NCBI RefSeq assembly: GCF_022206305.1
Contig: NZ_JAKOIW010000008.1
Location: forward strand, 120,168 to 184,167
DNA: 64,000 nucleotides
From: Gordonia sp. 'Campus'
Lineage (GTDB): Bacteria; Actinomycetota; Actinomycetes; Mycobacteriales; Mycobacteriaceae
Direction: 5' to 3'
Shown here: piece by piece, positions 52,922 to 61,847 of the stretch
How the letters are laid out: the number at the start of each line of letters is the position of its first letter
Position numbering within the stretch: position 1 is the first letter of the stretch
Made by a program: the position numbers and the translations under genes
The notes under the pieces: generated by a model
The model's input: the letters and a program-made list of their open reading frames with translations, nothing else
What the model was told of the DNA's origin: nothing
Databases searched by the model: none

Positions 52922-53687
52922 CACCGGTCTCCGGCGGGCCGCGCCTGCGATCGTGGCGGTGGTCGTACTCGTCGCGGCCTGGCAGGTCTACGTCGACCTC
53001 AGCGGGATCCGGCCGCAACTGCTGCCGTCGCCGTCCCGGGTCGCGGCACAGGGGTGGGCGCACCGTGACGAGATCGGGGTGCACGCCGGGTCGACCCTTC
53101 AGGTCACCCTGATCGGCTTCGCGGTGTCGCTGGTCCTGGCGTGGGTATTGGCGATCATCGTCGACTTCTCCCCCACCCTGCGGCGAGCCTTCGTGCCCCT
53201 GTTCGTCGCGTCGCAGACGTTGCCGATCATCGCGATCGCCCCGCTCATGATCATCTGGTTCGGCTTCGGCGTGCTCCCGAAGGTCCTCGTCATCGCCCTT
53301 GTCACCTTCTTCCCGATGGCGATCGGGTTGATCGAGGGGTTCGCGGCCGCCGATCGCGAGGCCGGCGCACTCCTGCGGAGCATGGGCGCCACCCGCCGGC
53401 AGATCTTCCGCTACGTGCGCCTACCCTCCGCACTCCCCCGGTTCTTCACGGCGCTGCGGATCGGCATCACCTACGCGGTGGTGGGTGCCGTGTTCGCGGA
53501 ATACGTCGGCGCCAGTCAAGGACTCGGCATCTACATGAGCCTCCAGAAGAACTCGTTCCGCACCGACCTCGTGCTCGCGGCCGTCCTGGTCACGGCCGTC
53601 ATCAGCGTCGCGCTGTACCTGCTGACGTTCGCGATCGAACGGGTCGTCGTTCCGTGGGCTCGCGCGGAGAAAGCCGAACCGTCATGA
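52896..53687 (+). CDS. thiX: Thiamine-pyrimidine ABC transporter, permease
   Basis: 263-residue membrane protein with about six predicted segments, starting AIVAVVVLVAAWQVYVDLSG, of the SsuC/TauC/ThiX permease group. The cytoplasmic EAA-type loop is EAGALLRSMGATRRQIFRYVRLPSALP. The start ATG 52896 lies 26 bases inside the binding-protein gene, so translation is coupled. It forms the transport channel with the ATPase encoded next. Confidence 0.9.
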   Translation: MTTSTRPASTGLRRAAPAIVAVVVLVAAWQVYVDLSGIRPQLLPSPSRVAAQGWAHRDEIGVHAGSTLQVTLIGFAVSLVLAWVLAIIVDFSPTLRRAFVPLFVASQTLPIIAIAPLMIIWFGFGVLPKVLVIALVTFFPMAIGLIEGFAAADREAGALLRSMGATRRQIFRYVRLPSALPRFFTALRIGITYAVVGAVFAEYVGASQGLGIYMSLQKNSFRTDLVLAAVLVTAVISVALYLLTFAIERVVVPWARAEKAEPS

Positions 53688-54505
53688 CCGACGACGCTCG
53701 CCGACTCGTCGTGGACCGGCTGACGAAGTCCTTTCCCCGATCCGGCCGCGAGCATCCGCCGCGCCACGTCCTCGACGAGGTCTCGTTCACCGCCGAGCCC
53801 GGCGAGTTCGTCTCGGTCATCGGACCGAGCGGTTGCGGCAAGAGCACCATCTTCACCATGCTCGCCGGGCTCGATGTGCCCGACTCCGGCAGCGTCACCG
53901 TCGGCGCCGACGCCGCGATCGCCGGACACTGCGCGTACATGCCACAGAAGGATCTGCTCTTCCCCTGGCGCACGATCCTCGACAACACGATCCTCGGCCT
54001 GCAGGTACAGGGTGTGCCGGCAGCCGAGGCCCGACGCCGGGCGGCGGAGCTCTTCCCCACCTTCGGGTTGTCCGGGTTCGAGGATGCGCGCCCGTCGCAG
54101 CTGTCCGGGGGGATGCGACAGCGGGCCGCCCTGCTCCGCACGGTCGTGCAGAATCGCGATCTGCTGCTGCTCGACGAACCGTTCGGCGCCCTGGACTCGT
54201 TGACCCGGACGGAGATGCAGTCGTGGCTGCAGTCGGTCTGGCAACGCTATCGGTGGACGGTGCTGATGATCACCCACGACATCCGCGAGGCCATCTACCT
54301 CTCCGACCGGGTCATCGTGCTGTCCGCCCGGCCGGCGAGCGTCGTCCGTCAGGCGCTCGTAGAGCTTCCGCGGCCGCGGGAACTCACGGTCCTCACGTCA
54401 CCGGAATTCGTTGCGCTGGAGGAGGATCTGCGAGCGGTGCTGCACGACGAAGCCCGGCGCGCCCTCGCCGAGCAGACCGACCCGAGCTCGACGATCGGGG
54501 AATGA
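53684..54505 (+). CDS. thiZ: Thiamine-pyrimidine ABC transporter, ATP-binding protein
   Basis: 273-residue ATPase of the nitrate/sulfonate/taurine-type subfamily. Walker A is GPSGCGKST, signature LSGGMRQRAALLR, Walker B LLLLDEPFGALD and the H-loop MITHDIREA. The ATG overlaps the permease stop. Last gene of the tenA operon, so uptake and salvage of thiamine pyrimidine are under one TPP riboswitch. It converges on the next gene, with about 20 bases between. Confidence 0.92.
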   Translation: MTDDARRLVVDRLTKSFPRSGREHPPRHVLDEVSFTAEPGEFVSVIGPSGCGKSTIFTMLAGLDVPDSGSVTVGADAAIAGHCAYMPQKDLLFPWRTILDNTILGLQVQGVPAAEARRRAAELFPTFGLSGFEDARPSQLSGGMRQRAALLRTVVQNRDLLLLDEPFGALDSLTRTEMQSWLQSVWQRYRWTVLMITHDIREAIYLSDRVIVLSARPASVVRQALVELPRPRELTVLTSPEFVALEEDLRAVLHDEARRALAEQTDPSSTIGE

Positions 54506-54524
54506 CCGCCGGCCGGTTCACCGA

Positions 54525-55580
54525 TCAGGGCGCCGGTGCGACCAGACGCTGACGCACATCCCGGAAGATCCCGTTCGCCACGCTCGTCCGACTGACCGCG
54601 TCGGCCGCGAGGACGACGGCGGCCGATGTCCAGCAGCTCTTCTCGACCGGCCAGCGCTTGCCGTCGGCGAACACCAGGCCGGTCCAATACGATCCGTCCG
54701 GATCGCGCAGATGCTGGATCGACGCGATGAGCTCGATGGCGTCGGCGGTGTCGCCGAGCGAGTCCAATGCGAGGGCCAGCTCACAGGTCTCGGCACCGGT
54801 CACCCAGGGCCGATGGTCCACGCATCGGACTCCCTTGCCGGGGACGACGAACTGTTCCCAGCGGCGGGCGATGAGTTCCTGACCTTCGCGCCCCCGCACG
54901 GCACCACCGAGGATCGGGTAGTACCAGTCCATCGAATGCTCCGACGGCGGGGTGAAGACCTGCCACTCCTCGCGCCCGACGTCGGACCGGATGGCGTCCC
55001 CGAGGAGGCTGTGCGCGGCGATCCAGGCCTCGTCGGGTTGGTCCATCTCGCCCGCGATGCGGATCGCGCAGTCGAGGGCCTGGAAGATGCTGGCGTTCCC
55101 GGTGATCAGGGCCTCACCGAACATGGCCCCGGTGCGGTGGTCACCGCCCCAGCGAAACGCCCCGTCCTCGCGCTGGAAGCGCAGCACGCAGTCGATCGCC
55201 GACCAGACGACCGGCCACATCTTCTGCAAGAACGCGTCGTCACCGGTGATCAGGTAGTGGTGCCAGACCCCGACCGCGATGTAGGCGCAGAAGTTGCTGT
55301 CGGTCCCGGCATCCTCGATCTTGCCGCAGACGGTACGGATCGGCCACGACCCGTCGTCGCGCTGCTTACGTCGCGACCAGTCGTAGGCGGCCTCGGCCTC
55401 GGCGTGAAAGCCGGTGACCGACAGCGCCATTGCCGATTCGATGTGATCCCACGGATCGGTCTGCCCGCCGGGGAACCAGGGCAGAGCCCCGGATTCCTCC
55501 TGCATGCCGACGATGGCGGCGCCGGTGGCGCGCATCTGCTCGGCAGTGACCACACCGGGGACGGCGGGAACATCGGTCAT
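54525..55580 (-). CDS. Alpha/alpha-toroid (prenyltransferase/squalene-cyclase-like) protein
   Basis: 351-residue protein from ATG 55580, with GGGAG upstream. It has repeated helical motifs ending in Trp-Phe-type patterns (GALPWFPGGQTDPWDH, DDGSWPIRTVCGKIED, DGAFRWGGDHRTGAM), which fit the (alpha/alpha)6 barrel of squalene-cyclase, prenyltransferase or glycoside-hydrolase-like proteins. DxDD is not seen, so a normal terpene cyclase activity is doubtful. Last gene of the operon with glycosyl- and methyltransferase genes; it may act on a glycolipid. Function unknown. Confidence 0.75.
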   Translation of the reverse strand: MTDVPAVPGVVTAEQMRATGAAIVGMQEESGALPWFPGGQTDPWDHIESAMALSVTGFHAEAEAAYDWSRRKQRDDGSWPIRTVCGKIEDAGTDSNFCAYIAVGVWHHYLITGDDAFLQKMWPVVWSAIDCVLRFQREDGAFRWGGDHRTGAMFGEALITGNASIFQALDCAIRIAGEMDQPDEAWIAAHSLLGDAIRSDVGREEWQVFTPPSEHSMDWYYPILGGAVRGREGQELIARRWEQFVVPGKGVRCVDHRPWVTGAETCELALALDSLGDTADAIELIASIQHLRDPDGSYWTGLVFADGKRWPVEKSCWTSAAVVLAADAVSRTSVANGIFRDVRQRLVAPAP

Positions 55581-55605
55581 GATGCTCCCGCCGTGGAAAG
55601 TTCGG

Positions 55606-56334
55606 TCATGAAGTCGCGACGGTCTCGGGCTTACGCAGGTACAGGGCCACCGACTTGCCGATGAACGGGTTGAGAACCTGCTCACCGACGCGGGTCAGCC
55701 ACGGCTTGCTCATCATGTCCCAGACGAGCAGCTGGTGATAACCCTTCACCAGGACGTTGTCCTTGTTCTCGACTCCCACAGCGCATTTCAGCCACCAGTA
55801 CGGAGCGTGCAGCGCGTGCGCGTGGTCGGTGCCGGTGACCTCGAGGCCGGCGCTCTTCAGCTTCCCGGCCAGCTCGGAGGCCTTGTAGATGCGGACATGC
55901 CCGCCCTCGACCTCGTGGTACTCGTCCGACAGCGCCCAGCACACCTTCTCGGGCCAGTATCGGGGCACGGTCACCGCAGCCACGCCACCCGGCTTCAGGA
56001 CGCGGGCCATCTCGCTGATCGCGCCTTCGTCGGTGGGGATGTGCTCGAGGATCTCGCTCATCAACACGACGTCGAAGCTGTTGTCCGCGTACGGGAGTCG
56101 CAGTGCGTCGCCGACCTCGGCACGGGCCTTCGCCGACGCCGGGACGTGCCCCTCGGCCATCATCGCGTCGAACATCTCGCCGACGTCGGACATGTCGCTC
56201 TCGGACATGTCGAAGGCGATGACCTCGGCGCCGCGCCGGAACATCTCGAACGAGTGCCTACCCTGCCCCGCCCCGATGTCGATCGCCTTGGTGCCCGGTC
56301 CAACGCCCAGCCGGTCGAAATCAACTGTGAGCAC
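55606..56334 (-). CDS. SAM-dependent methyltransferase
   Basis: 242-residue class I methyltransferase from GTG 56334, overlapping the glycosyltransferase gene by 14 bases. The SAM motif is AIDIGAGQGRHSFEMF, then VIAFDMSESDM, the LPYADNSFDVVLMSEILEHI loop and RVLKPGGVAAVTVPRYW. It is similar to UbiE-like and sugar or lipid O-methyltransferases. With the neighbouring GT4 enzyme it may modify a glycolipid or polysaccharide, comparable to methylated polysaccharide loci in mycobacteria. Substrate is inference. Confidence 0.88.
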   Translation of the reverse strand: MLTVDFDRLGVGPGTKAIDIGAGQGRHSFEMFRRGAEVIAFDMSESDMSDVGEMFDAMMAEGHVPASAKARAEVGDALRLPYADNSFDVVLMSEILEHIPTDEGAISEMARVLKPGGVAAVTVPRYWPEKVCWALSDEYHEVEGGHVRIYKASELAGKLKSAGLEVTGTDHAHALHAPYWWLKCAVGVENKDNVLVKGYHQLLVWDMMSKPWLTRVGEQVLNPFIGKSVALYLRKPETVATS

Positions 56335-57595
56335 TCGATGTCCCTTCTGTTGCACGCCGGTGTCCGGCGAGCACGGTTTCATAGTGAGCCGCCGTCTTCG
56401 CGGCCACCGCTGCCCAGCTGTAGTTCTCCTCGGCTCGACGACGGCCTCCGTCGCCGAGACGTGCCCGCAGGTCCGCGTCGTCGAGGAGACGGCCGATCGC
56501 CTGCGCGAGGCGCCCGGAATCCCGCGGCGGCACCAACAGTGCGGCCTCCTCGGACGTTCCGACGACCTCCGGGATCGCGCCGGCGCGCGTCGCGACCAGC
56601 GGTGTCCCACAGCTCATCGCCTCGACTGCCGGGAGCGAGAAGCCCTCGTACAACGACGGCACACACGCCACCTCGGCCGACGCGAGCAGCCCGGCGATCT
56701 CGGCGTCTTCGAGACCCGAGACCACCGAGACGCGGTCGGAGATCGCGAGATCCTCGATCATCTTGGCGGACGGACCGTTCGGGTCCAACTTGGACACCAG
56801 TACCAGTTCGACGTCCCGCTCGGCGGACAGCTTCGCGACCGCCTCCAGCAGGTACGAGACACCCTTCAGCGGGGCATCGGCACTGGCGACACAGACGATC
56901 CGACCCGGCACACGCGTGGCGGCCGGCGTGAAGATCTCGGTGTCCACACCCAGCGGGATGGTGGTGATCCGGCCCGACGGGATGTCGAACGCCTTGCGGA
57001 TGTCGACCTCGCTGCTGCGGGAAACGGTGAGCAGCTCGGGAATCCGACGCGAGACCCGGCCCTGCATGCGGAGGAACGAATGCCACCGCCACGCGCTGAT
57101 CTTGCGCCACCCCTTGGCCGCTTTCACCGCGAGTGTGCGGTCGCGGGTGATGGGGTGGTGGATCGTCGCGATCAACGGGAAGCCCGCCCGCTGGATGTCG
57201 AGCAATCCGTAACCGAGACACTGATTGTCGTGGACGATGTCGAAGTCCTCGCGCCGTTCCTTGAGCAGACGCGCCACCCGGAGGCTGAACGTCAGCGGCT
57301 CGCCGAAGCTCGCCGTCCACATCGAACCCACCTCGAGAACGTCGATCCAGTCGCGGTATTCGCCCGGACGAGGCGTGCGAAACGGATCCGGCTCGTCATA
57401 GAGACCCAGGCTGGGCACCTTGGTGACGGTGACGCCGGCATCGATCGCCACCTGGTCGAGTTCGGGATACGGCTGCCCCGAGAATATCTCGACGCTGTGA
57501 CCGAGGAGGGCGAGTTCGCGAGACAGATGACGGACGTAGACGCCTTGCCCTCCGCAGTGTGGCTTGCTGCGGTAGGACAGCAGTGCGATCCGCAT
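56321..57595 (-). CDS. GT4-family glycosyltransferase
   Basis: 424-residue GT-B glycosyltransferase from ATG 57595, overlapping the ferredoxin-reductase stop (ATGA). N-terminal SKPHCGGQGVYVRHL, the GxGxxP-like IPLGVDTEIF, and the donor-binding block VPSLYEGFSLPAVEAMSCGTP with the EX7E motif are GT4 marks. It transfers a sugar from a nucleotide donor to an unknown acceptor in the cytoplasm. In the operon it precedes the methyltransferase. Relatives include mycobacterial glycolipid and methylglucose-lipopolysaccharide enzymes (family-level similarity only). Confidence 0.92.
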   Translation of the reverse strand: MRIALLSYRSKPHCGGQGVYVRHLSRELALLGHSVEIFSGQPYPELDQVAIDAGVTVTKVPSLGLYDEPDPFRTPRPGEYRDWIDVLEVGSMWTASFGEPLTFSLRVARLLKERREDFDIVHDNQCLGYGLLDIQRAGFPLIATIHHPITRDRTLAVKAAKGWRKISAWRWHSFLRMQGRVSRRIPELLTVSRSSEVDIRKAFDIPSGRITTIPLGVDTEIFTPAATRVPGRIVCVASADAPLKGVSYLLEAVAKLSAERDVELVLVSKLDPNGPSAKMIEDLAISDRVSVVSGLEDAEIAGLLASAEVACVPSLYEGFSLPAVEAMSCGTPLVATRAGAIPEVVGTSEEAALLVPPRDSGRLAQAIGRLLDDADLRARLGDGGRRRAEENYSWAAVAAKTAAHYETVLAGHRRATEGTSSAHS

Positions 57596-59271
57596 CACTG
57601 CGCTCCGGCGGTGGCGGCCGCCTCGAACTCGGAGACACTGACGAACTTGGAACGCACCCGGCCGGCAGCCTTGCCCGCGGCCTTCTCCGCCGCGTCGATG
57701 GCCTTCCATCCGGCGAGGTCGATGCGGTTGGCTCCGCGGTCGGCGACGAGTGCGGCGACGTCGTCGCGCGAGGTCGACGGGTCGTCGAACGCGGCGGCGA
57801 CGAAGTCGGCGATGACCGCCTGCGCGGTCTCCTGCCCACAGATGCGGTTCATACCGATGCCCCCGGTGGCTCCGCGTTTGATCCACCCGGTGACGTACAG
57901 ACCCGGCATCACGTCGCCGTCGGCGGCGTCCTTGACCCGCCCCTCGGAGTTGGGGACCACACCGTGGCCCTCGTCGAACGGCAGATCGGTGACGGGCACA
58001 CCCCGGTAGCCGATGGCCCGCAGGACCAGACCGGTGTCGAGGTCGAAACGGTCTTCGGTGGGTGTCACCGCGACTTTCCCGGTCGCGTCGGCGTAGGCAT
58101 TGCGCACGCAGGTAAGGGTAGCCACTTCCCCGTCACCGGCAATTTCGAGAGGTGACGTGAGGAACCGGAACACGATGCGCTTGTTGCCCGGCGTCGTGGG
58201 ACGCTCCGCGAACTCCCGGGCCAGACGGATCTTCGTGGCGATCGTGGAATCGAGCGTGTCGTCGGACAGCGCCGCCTCTGTTCCGGGGTCCAGCACGAGT
58301 TCGTCGGGGTCGACGATGACGTCGACGCCGTCGACGTCGCCGAGTGCCAGGAACTCACTGTTGGTGTAGGCCGCCTGGGCGATTCCGCGACGACCCAGCA
58401 GGACGACCTCGGAGATGTTCGACTCGCGCAGCATGGCCAGCGCGTGATCGGCGATGTCGGTCTTGGCCAGCTCGTCGGGATCGGTCACCAGGATGCGCGC
58501 CACGTCGAGGGCGACGTTGCCGTTCCCGACCACGACCGCCCGCTCACCGGACAGGTCGACGTCGAGGTCGGCGAAGTCGGGGTGGCCGTTGTACCAGGCG
58601 ACGAACTGCGTGGCGGCCACGGAGTTGCGCAGGTCCTCGCCCTCGATGCCGAGACGCTTGTCGGTGGCTGCGCCCACCGCATAGATCACCGCGTGATACC
58701 GCGCGACCAGCTCGTCGTGGCTGATGTGCTTGCCCACCTCGACGTTGAGGTGGTAGGTGAAGTTCTTCTTGGCCGCGACCGACGCGAACGTCTTCTCGAC
58801 GCCCTTGGTGGCGCTGTGGTCGGGTGCGACGCCCGCGCGGACGAGTCCGTACGGGGTGGGCAGCCGGTCGAACATGTCGACCTTGATGCTGGGCTTGCGG
58901 ACGAGTTCCTCGGCGGCATAGAACGCGGCCGGGCCAGCCCCGATGATCGCGACGTGCAGATCCTTGTCGGGCAGCGGCGGTGCCTTGCGCGGCGGGACGA
59001 GCCCACCCTCGACGTCGTGGTCCTTGTAGTAGTCCGCATTGATCTGCAGATAGGGTTCATCCCGCTCGGTCAGCTGATCGTCGGGGACGATCGCCTCCAC
59101 CGGGCACTCGTCGATACAGGCTCCGCAGTCGATGCACGTCTCGGGATCGATGTAGAGGGCTTCCGCAGTCAGGAACTCCGGCTCGTCGGGCGTCGGGTGG
59201 ATGCAGTTCACCGGACACACGCTCACGCAACTGGCATCGTTGCAACATGGGCGGGTAATCACATGCGCCAT
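57595..59271 (-). CDS. fprB: FprB-type ferredoxin-NADP reductase with N-terminal ferredoxin
   Basis: 558-residue fusion of a 7Fe/8Fe ferredoxin and an adrenodoxin-reductase-like flavoprotein. The ferredoxin part has CNDASCVSVCPVNCIHP and CIDCGACIDECPVEAI (residues 9-60). The reductase has FAD motif IIGAGPAAFYAAEEL and NADP motif VVGNGNVALDVARI, ending with the GWIKRGATGGIGMNR C-terminal FAD loop. It passes electrons from NADPH to ferredoxins and P450s, and may serve the CYP51/CYP123 pair. A KstR-like box lies upstream. M. tuberculosis FprB has this domain order. Confidence 0.93.
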   Translation of the reverse strand: MAHVITRPCCNDASCVSVCPVNCIHPTPDEPEFLTAEALYIDPETCIDCGACIDECPVEAIVPDDQLTERDEPYLQINADYYKDHDVEGGLVPPRKAPPLPDKDLHVAIIGAGPAAFYAAEELVRKPSIKVDMFDRLPTPYGLVRAGVAPDHSATKGVEKTFASVAAKKNFTYHLNVEVGKHISHDELVARYHAVIYAVGAATDKRLGIEGEDLRNSVAATQFVAWYNGHPDFADLDVDLSGERAVVVGNGNVALDVARILVTDPDELAKTDIADHALAMLRESNISEVVLLGRRGIAQAAYTNSEFLALGDVDGVDVIVDPDELVLDPGTEAALSDDTLDSTIATKIRLAREFAERPTTPGNKRIVFRFLTSPLEIAGDGEVATLTCVRNAYADATGKVAVTPTEDRFDLDTGLVLRAIGYRGVPVTDLPFDEGHGVVPNSEGRVKDAADGDVMPGLYVTGWIKRGATGGIGMNRICGQETAQAVIADFVAAAFDDPSTSRDDVAALVADRGANRIDLAGWKAIDAAEKAAGKAAGRVRSKFVSVSEFEAAATAGAQ

Positions 59272-59297
59272 CTGCTGTTTCCTCGTAATCCAACACG

Positions 59298-59311
59298 TAG
59301 AACGTGTTCTA
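59298..59311. promoter_or_regulatory. KstR-like operator between fprB and thioesterase genes
   Basis: TAGAACGTGTTCTA matches TnnAACnnGTTnnA at every fixed position. It is 26 bases before the fprB start and about 60 before the divergent thioesterase start, so it could repress both. Same sequence class as the boxes at 14822 and 38116-38153. Confidence 0.72.
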
Positions 59312-59371
59312 TTTTTCCGGTTGACTGTATCTTAACTGCAAAGATACCTGCGGCCTATCGAAGGGACCCGA

Positions 59372-60199
59372 GTGAGCCAGGTTACGCCAGAAGTGTCAGC
59401 TGGATCACTGTCGGATCGCAAACCGGGATCCGCGTTCTACGAGGTCGGCTATCGCGTCCGCACCGGTGACGTGGACCAGGACATGCGCGTCCGGCTCGAC
59501 GCGGTCGCCCGCTACCTCCAGGACGTCGCCAACGACAACATCGAGGCCACCGAGTTCCACGCGACGGACCCGTTCTGGATCGTTCGGCGCACCATCATCG
59601 ACGTCATCGAACCCTTCACATGGCCCGCGGCGGTGACCGCGCAGCGCTGGTGCGGGGCGTTGTCGACCCGCTGGACCAACATGCGCGTCCGGCTCACGGC
59701 CGAACACGAGGTCAACCGGTTCAACCCGGAGCCGCGGCCACCCGGGCTCATCGAGACCGAGGCGTTCTGGATCAACGTCAACGAGAAGGGCGTCCCGTCG
59801 CGATTGTCCGACGAGGCGTTCGCGATGCTCTCGGCGATGACCGACGAGCACCGGTTGCGCTGGCGGTCGATGAACCCGGAGAAGGCGCCCGCGCCCGACG
59901 AGATCAGGATGCCCGACCGCGAGCACGTCCTGCGCATCACCGATTTCGATCCGTTCAAGCACCTCAACAACGCCGCGTACCTCGAGGCGATCGAGGACGA
60001 GCTCGTCGAGCACCCCGACCTGGTCGACGGCCCTCACCGCGTGGTGATCGAGTACCTACGGCCCATCGTGCCGGGCACCCGGCTGATCGTGCGGCGTGTC
60101 CGGGAGGACGACCGGCTGACCGTATGGCTGCTGATGCCGGGCACCGGGGACGAGCTCGTCGTCGCGGCGAGCGTCGTCGTCGGCCTCCTCCCCGCGTGA
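59372..60199 (+). CDS. Acyl-ACP-thioesterase-like tandem hotdog protein
   Basis: 275 residues from GTG 59372, with AAGGGA upstream. Two hotdog domains: an N-terminal one with YRVRTGDVDQDMRVRLDAVARYLQDV and a second with FDPFKHLNNAAYLEAIEDEL, in the place of the catalytic Asn/His region of fat-type acyl-ACP thioesterases. Bacterial members hydrolyse acyl-ACP or acyl-CoA. It is divergent from fprB across a KstR-like box; the convergent DUF3558 gene ends 6 bases later. Confidence 0.88.
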   Translation: MSQVTPEVSAGSLSDRKPGSAFYEVGYRVRTGDVDQDMRVRLDAVARYLQDVANDNIEATEFHATDPFWIVRRTIIDVIEPFTWPAAVTAQRWCGALSTRWTNMRVRLTAEHEVNRFNPEPRPPGLIETEAFWINVNEKGVPSRLSDEAFAMLSAMTDEHRLRWRSMNPEKAPAPDEIRMPDREHVLRITDFDPFKHLNNAAYLEAIEDELVEHPDLVDGPHRVVIEYLRPIVPGTRLIVRRVREDDRLTVWLLMPGTGDELVVAASVVVGLLPA

Positions 60200-60205
60200 A
60201 CGGCG

Positions 60206-60757
60206 CTACTGGCCGCCCTGCAGCAACAGTTCCATCAGCTTGATGGGCGCGGCGCACGGATCTCCCTGTGGCGCGCTGCGCGGCTCGACGAACCAGGTGA
60301 ACGTCCCACGGCTCGGGGCGCGCGCCGTGACTCCGCACACCCCCGGGCGGTCGGGACTGCGCTGGGTGAACGCCGACTGACTGGCGACCTTGATGTTCTC
60401 GGTCTGGAAACCGAGTTTCTTGGCCGTCTCCTTCTCCACGTTGACGTTGCCCCACTCGAACCAGTTGAACGTCACGCTGACCGTGTCGGCGGTCCCCGAG
60501 ACCAGCCATCGACAGATGGCCCCGGTGAAGGACCGTTCGGCGAACCCGCCTCCGGCCACGACGTCGGCGATCATGGCGTCGGGCAGCACATCGCATTCGA
60601 GCAGCAGCTTGTCGAACTGGTCGGTGTCGATGTCGCTGGTTCCGGACCGGTCGGCACCTCCCAGGGGCAACGGCTCACCATCAACGGTGCGGGCGCAGCC
60701 GGCGAGCGCGGTGAGGCCCAGCAGTACGGCCGCGAGGACCACCAGGGAGCGCCTCAT
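60206..60757 (-). CDS. DUF3558 lipoprotein
   Basis: 183-residue lipoprotein: signal peptide MRRSLVVLAAVLLGLTALAGC with lipobox LAGC (cysteine 21), followed by a Gly/Ser/Asp linker and the DUF3558 domain, including CDVLPDAMIADVVAG, CRWLVSGTADTVSVTFNWFEWG and GVCGVTARAPSRGTFTWFVEP. DUF3558 proteins are small actinobacterial lipoproteins of unknown function, usually with a disulfide pair. It overlaps the end of the preceding S4/DUF3558 gene by four bases. The two DUF3558 regions are distant relatives in tandem. Confidence 0.92.
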   Translation of the reverse strand: MRRSLVVLAAVLLGLTALAGCARTVDGEPLPLGGADRSGTSDIDTDQFDKLLLECDVLPDAMIADVVAGGGFAERSFTGAICRWLVSGTADTVSVTFNWFEWGNVNVEKETAKKLGFQTENIKVASQSAFTQRSPDRPGVCGVTARAPSRGTFTWFVEPRSAPQGDPCAAPIKLMELLLQGGQ

Positions 60758-61641
60758 GATGCGCGCTCGATCGACAGGGTGGCCAGTTCGCGGGCTGCGT
60801 CGCAGATCTCCTGGATGGGCCGCGGTGTCGCGGCGTCACCCCGGATCGACCATTCGAAGAAGTCGGCGCCGAACCCGATGCCGATCTCGCAGATCTGTCC
60901 CGTCTGCGTGTAACCGATGAAGCCCCGGTGGCCGTCGATCTCGATGTTCTCGGTGACGTCCCGCGACAGCTTCACATTGGCCTCTTCGCGACCGATCGGC
61001 GACCCTCGGTACCAGTTGAAGGAGGCGACCGCGCCCGTCCGCGACCCGGTGGTGTCCCACTCGCAGACCGAGGTGTTGTTGACCGTCTCGGTCAGCCCGC
61101 CGAAACCGGTGATCCGGACGACGTCCTCCGACGACACACCGCCACACTTGCCGAAGAACGGCCCCGAACCCGCCTGGGCGGGCGCTTCCGGGGTGTTGGG
61201 CCGGTTGGGATCGGTGGACGGCTCGTCCGGGGAGCATGCGCCCACGAAAAGCGCCACGGCGGCGAGCACCACGACGAGCAAGCTGCCGTCGCGGAGGCGA
61301 TCGAGTTGTCGCCGTTCACGTTTGGTGGGCCGGCCCGCGCCCCGATCGCGCCGGGGCTGACTCGCCAGGATCTCCTTGGGAGGGGGCGGCGGGGATCGGT
61401 CGACGAAACACTCGGCAGCCATCGGCGCCGACACCCGCTTGCTGATGGTCTTGGTGACCTCGACGATGCGTTCCCGCCCGGACAGACGCACCCGGATCTC
61501 GTCTCCGGGCACGATGGGCTGCGCCGGTTTGGCGGTCACACCGTTCACGCGGACATGCCCACCGCGGCATGCAGCACCCGCCGCGGATCGTGTCTTGGTG
61601 AGACGGATCGCCCAGATGTAGGCGTCGACGCGCGTGGACAT
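60754..61641 (-). CDS. S4 RNA-binding domain fused to DUF3558 lipoprotein domain
   Basis: One 295-residue frame. The N-terminus is an S4 domain of the HslR type (DAYIWAIRLTKTRSAAGAACRGGHVRVNG, residues 6-34), with a basic tail GRPTKRERRQ near 103-112 where such proteins normally end. A hydrophobic segment (121-135) and lipobox FVGAC (cysteine 136) follow, then a DUF3558 domain with CEWDTTGSRTGAVASFNWY. These are normally two genes. There is no in-frame ATG or GTG between the domains, only TTG in the hydrophobic core, so a real fusion, a lost stop or a sequencing error are all possible. Confidence 0.8.
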   Translation of the reverse strand: MSTRVDAYIWAIRLTKTRSAAGAACRGGHVRVNGVTAKPAQPIVPGDEIRVRLSGRERIVEVTKTISKRVSAPMAAECFVDRSPPPPPKEILASQPRRDRGAGRPTKRERRQLDRLRDGSLLVVVLAAVALFVGACSPDEPSTDPNRPNTPEAPAQAGSGPFFGKCGGVSSEDVVRITGFGGLTETVNNTSVCEWDTTGSRTGAVASFNWYRGSPIGREEANVKLSRDVTENIEIDGHRGFIGYTQTGQICEIGIGFGADFFEWSIRGDAATPRPIQEICDAARELATLSIERAS

Positions 61642-61847
61642 TCAGTCACCCGGCCGATCGTCGCTCGATTCGGGGGTCATGGCGGACGTGCGGTCCCCAT
61701 CCGGTTCAGCGACCATGACACCCGCTCCCTCCACCGCGTCGCGTGCCGGCACCCGTCGCCGGCCGCCGTTCGTTGGGCCCCACTGTAGCCGCGTCGGCCC
61801 GAGCGACACCGGAGCGCGACCGGCCGGCGTTCGACCGGCACGCCATC

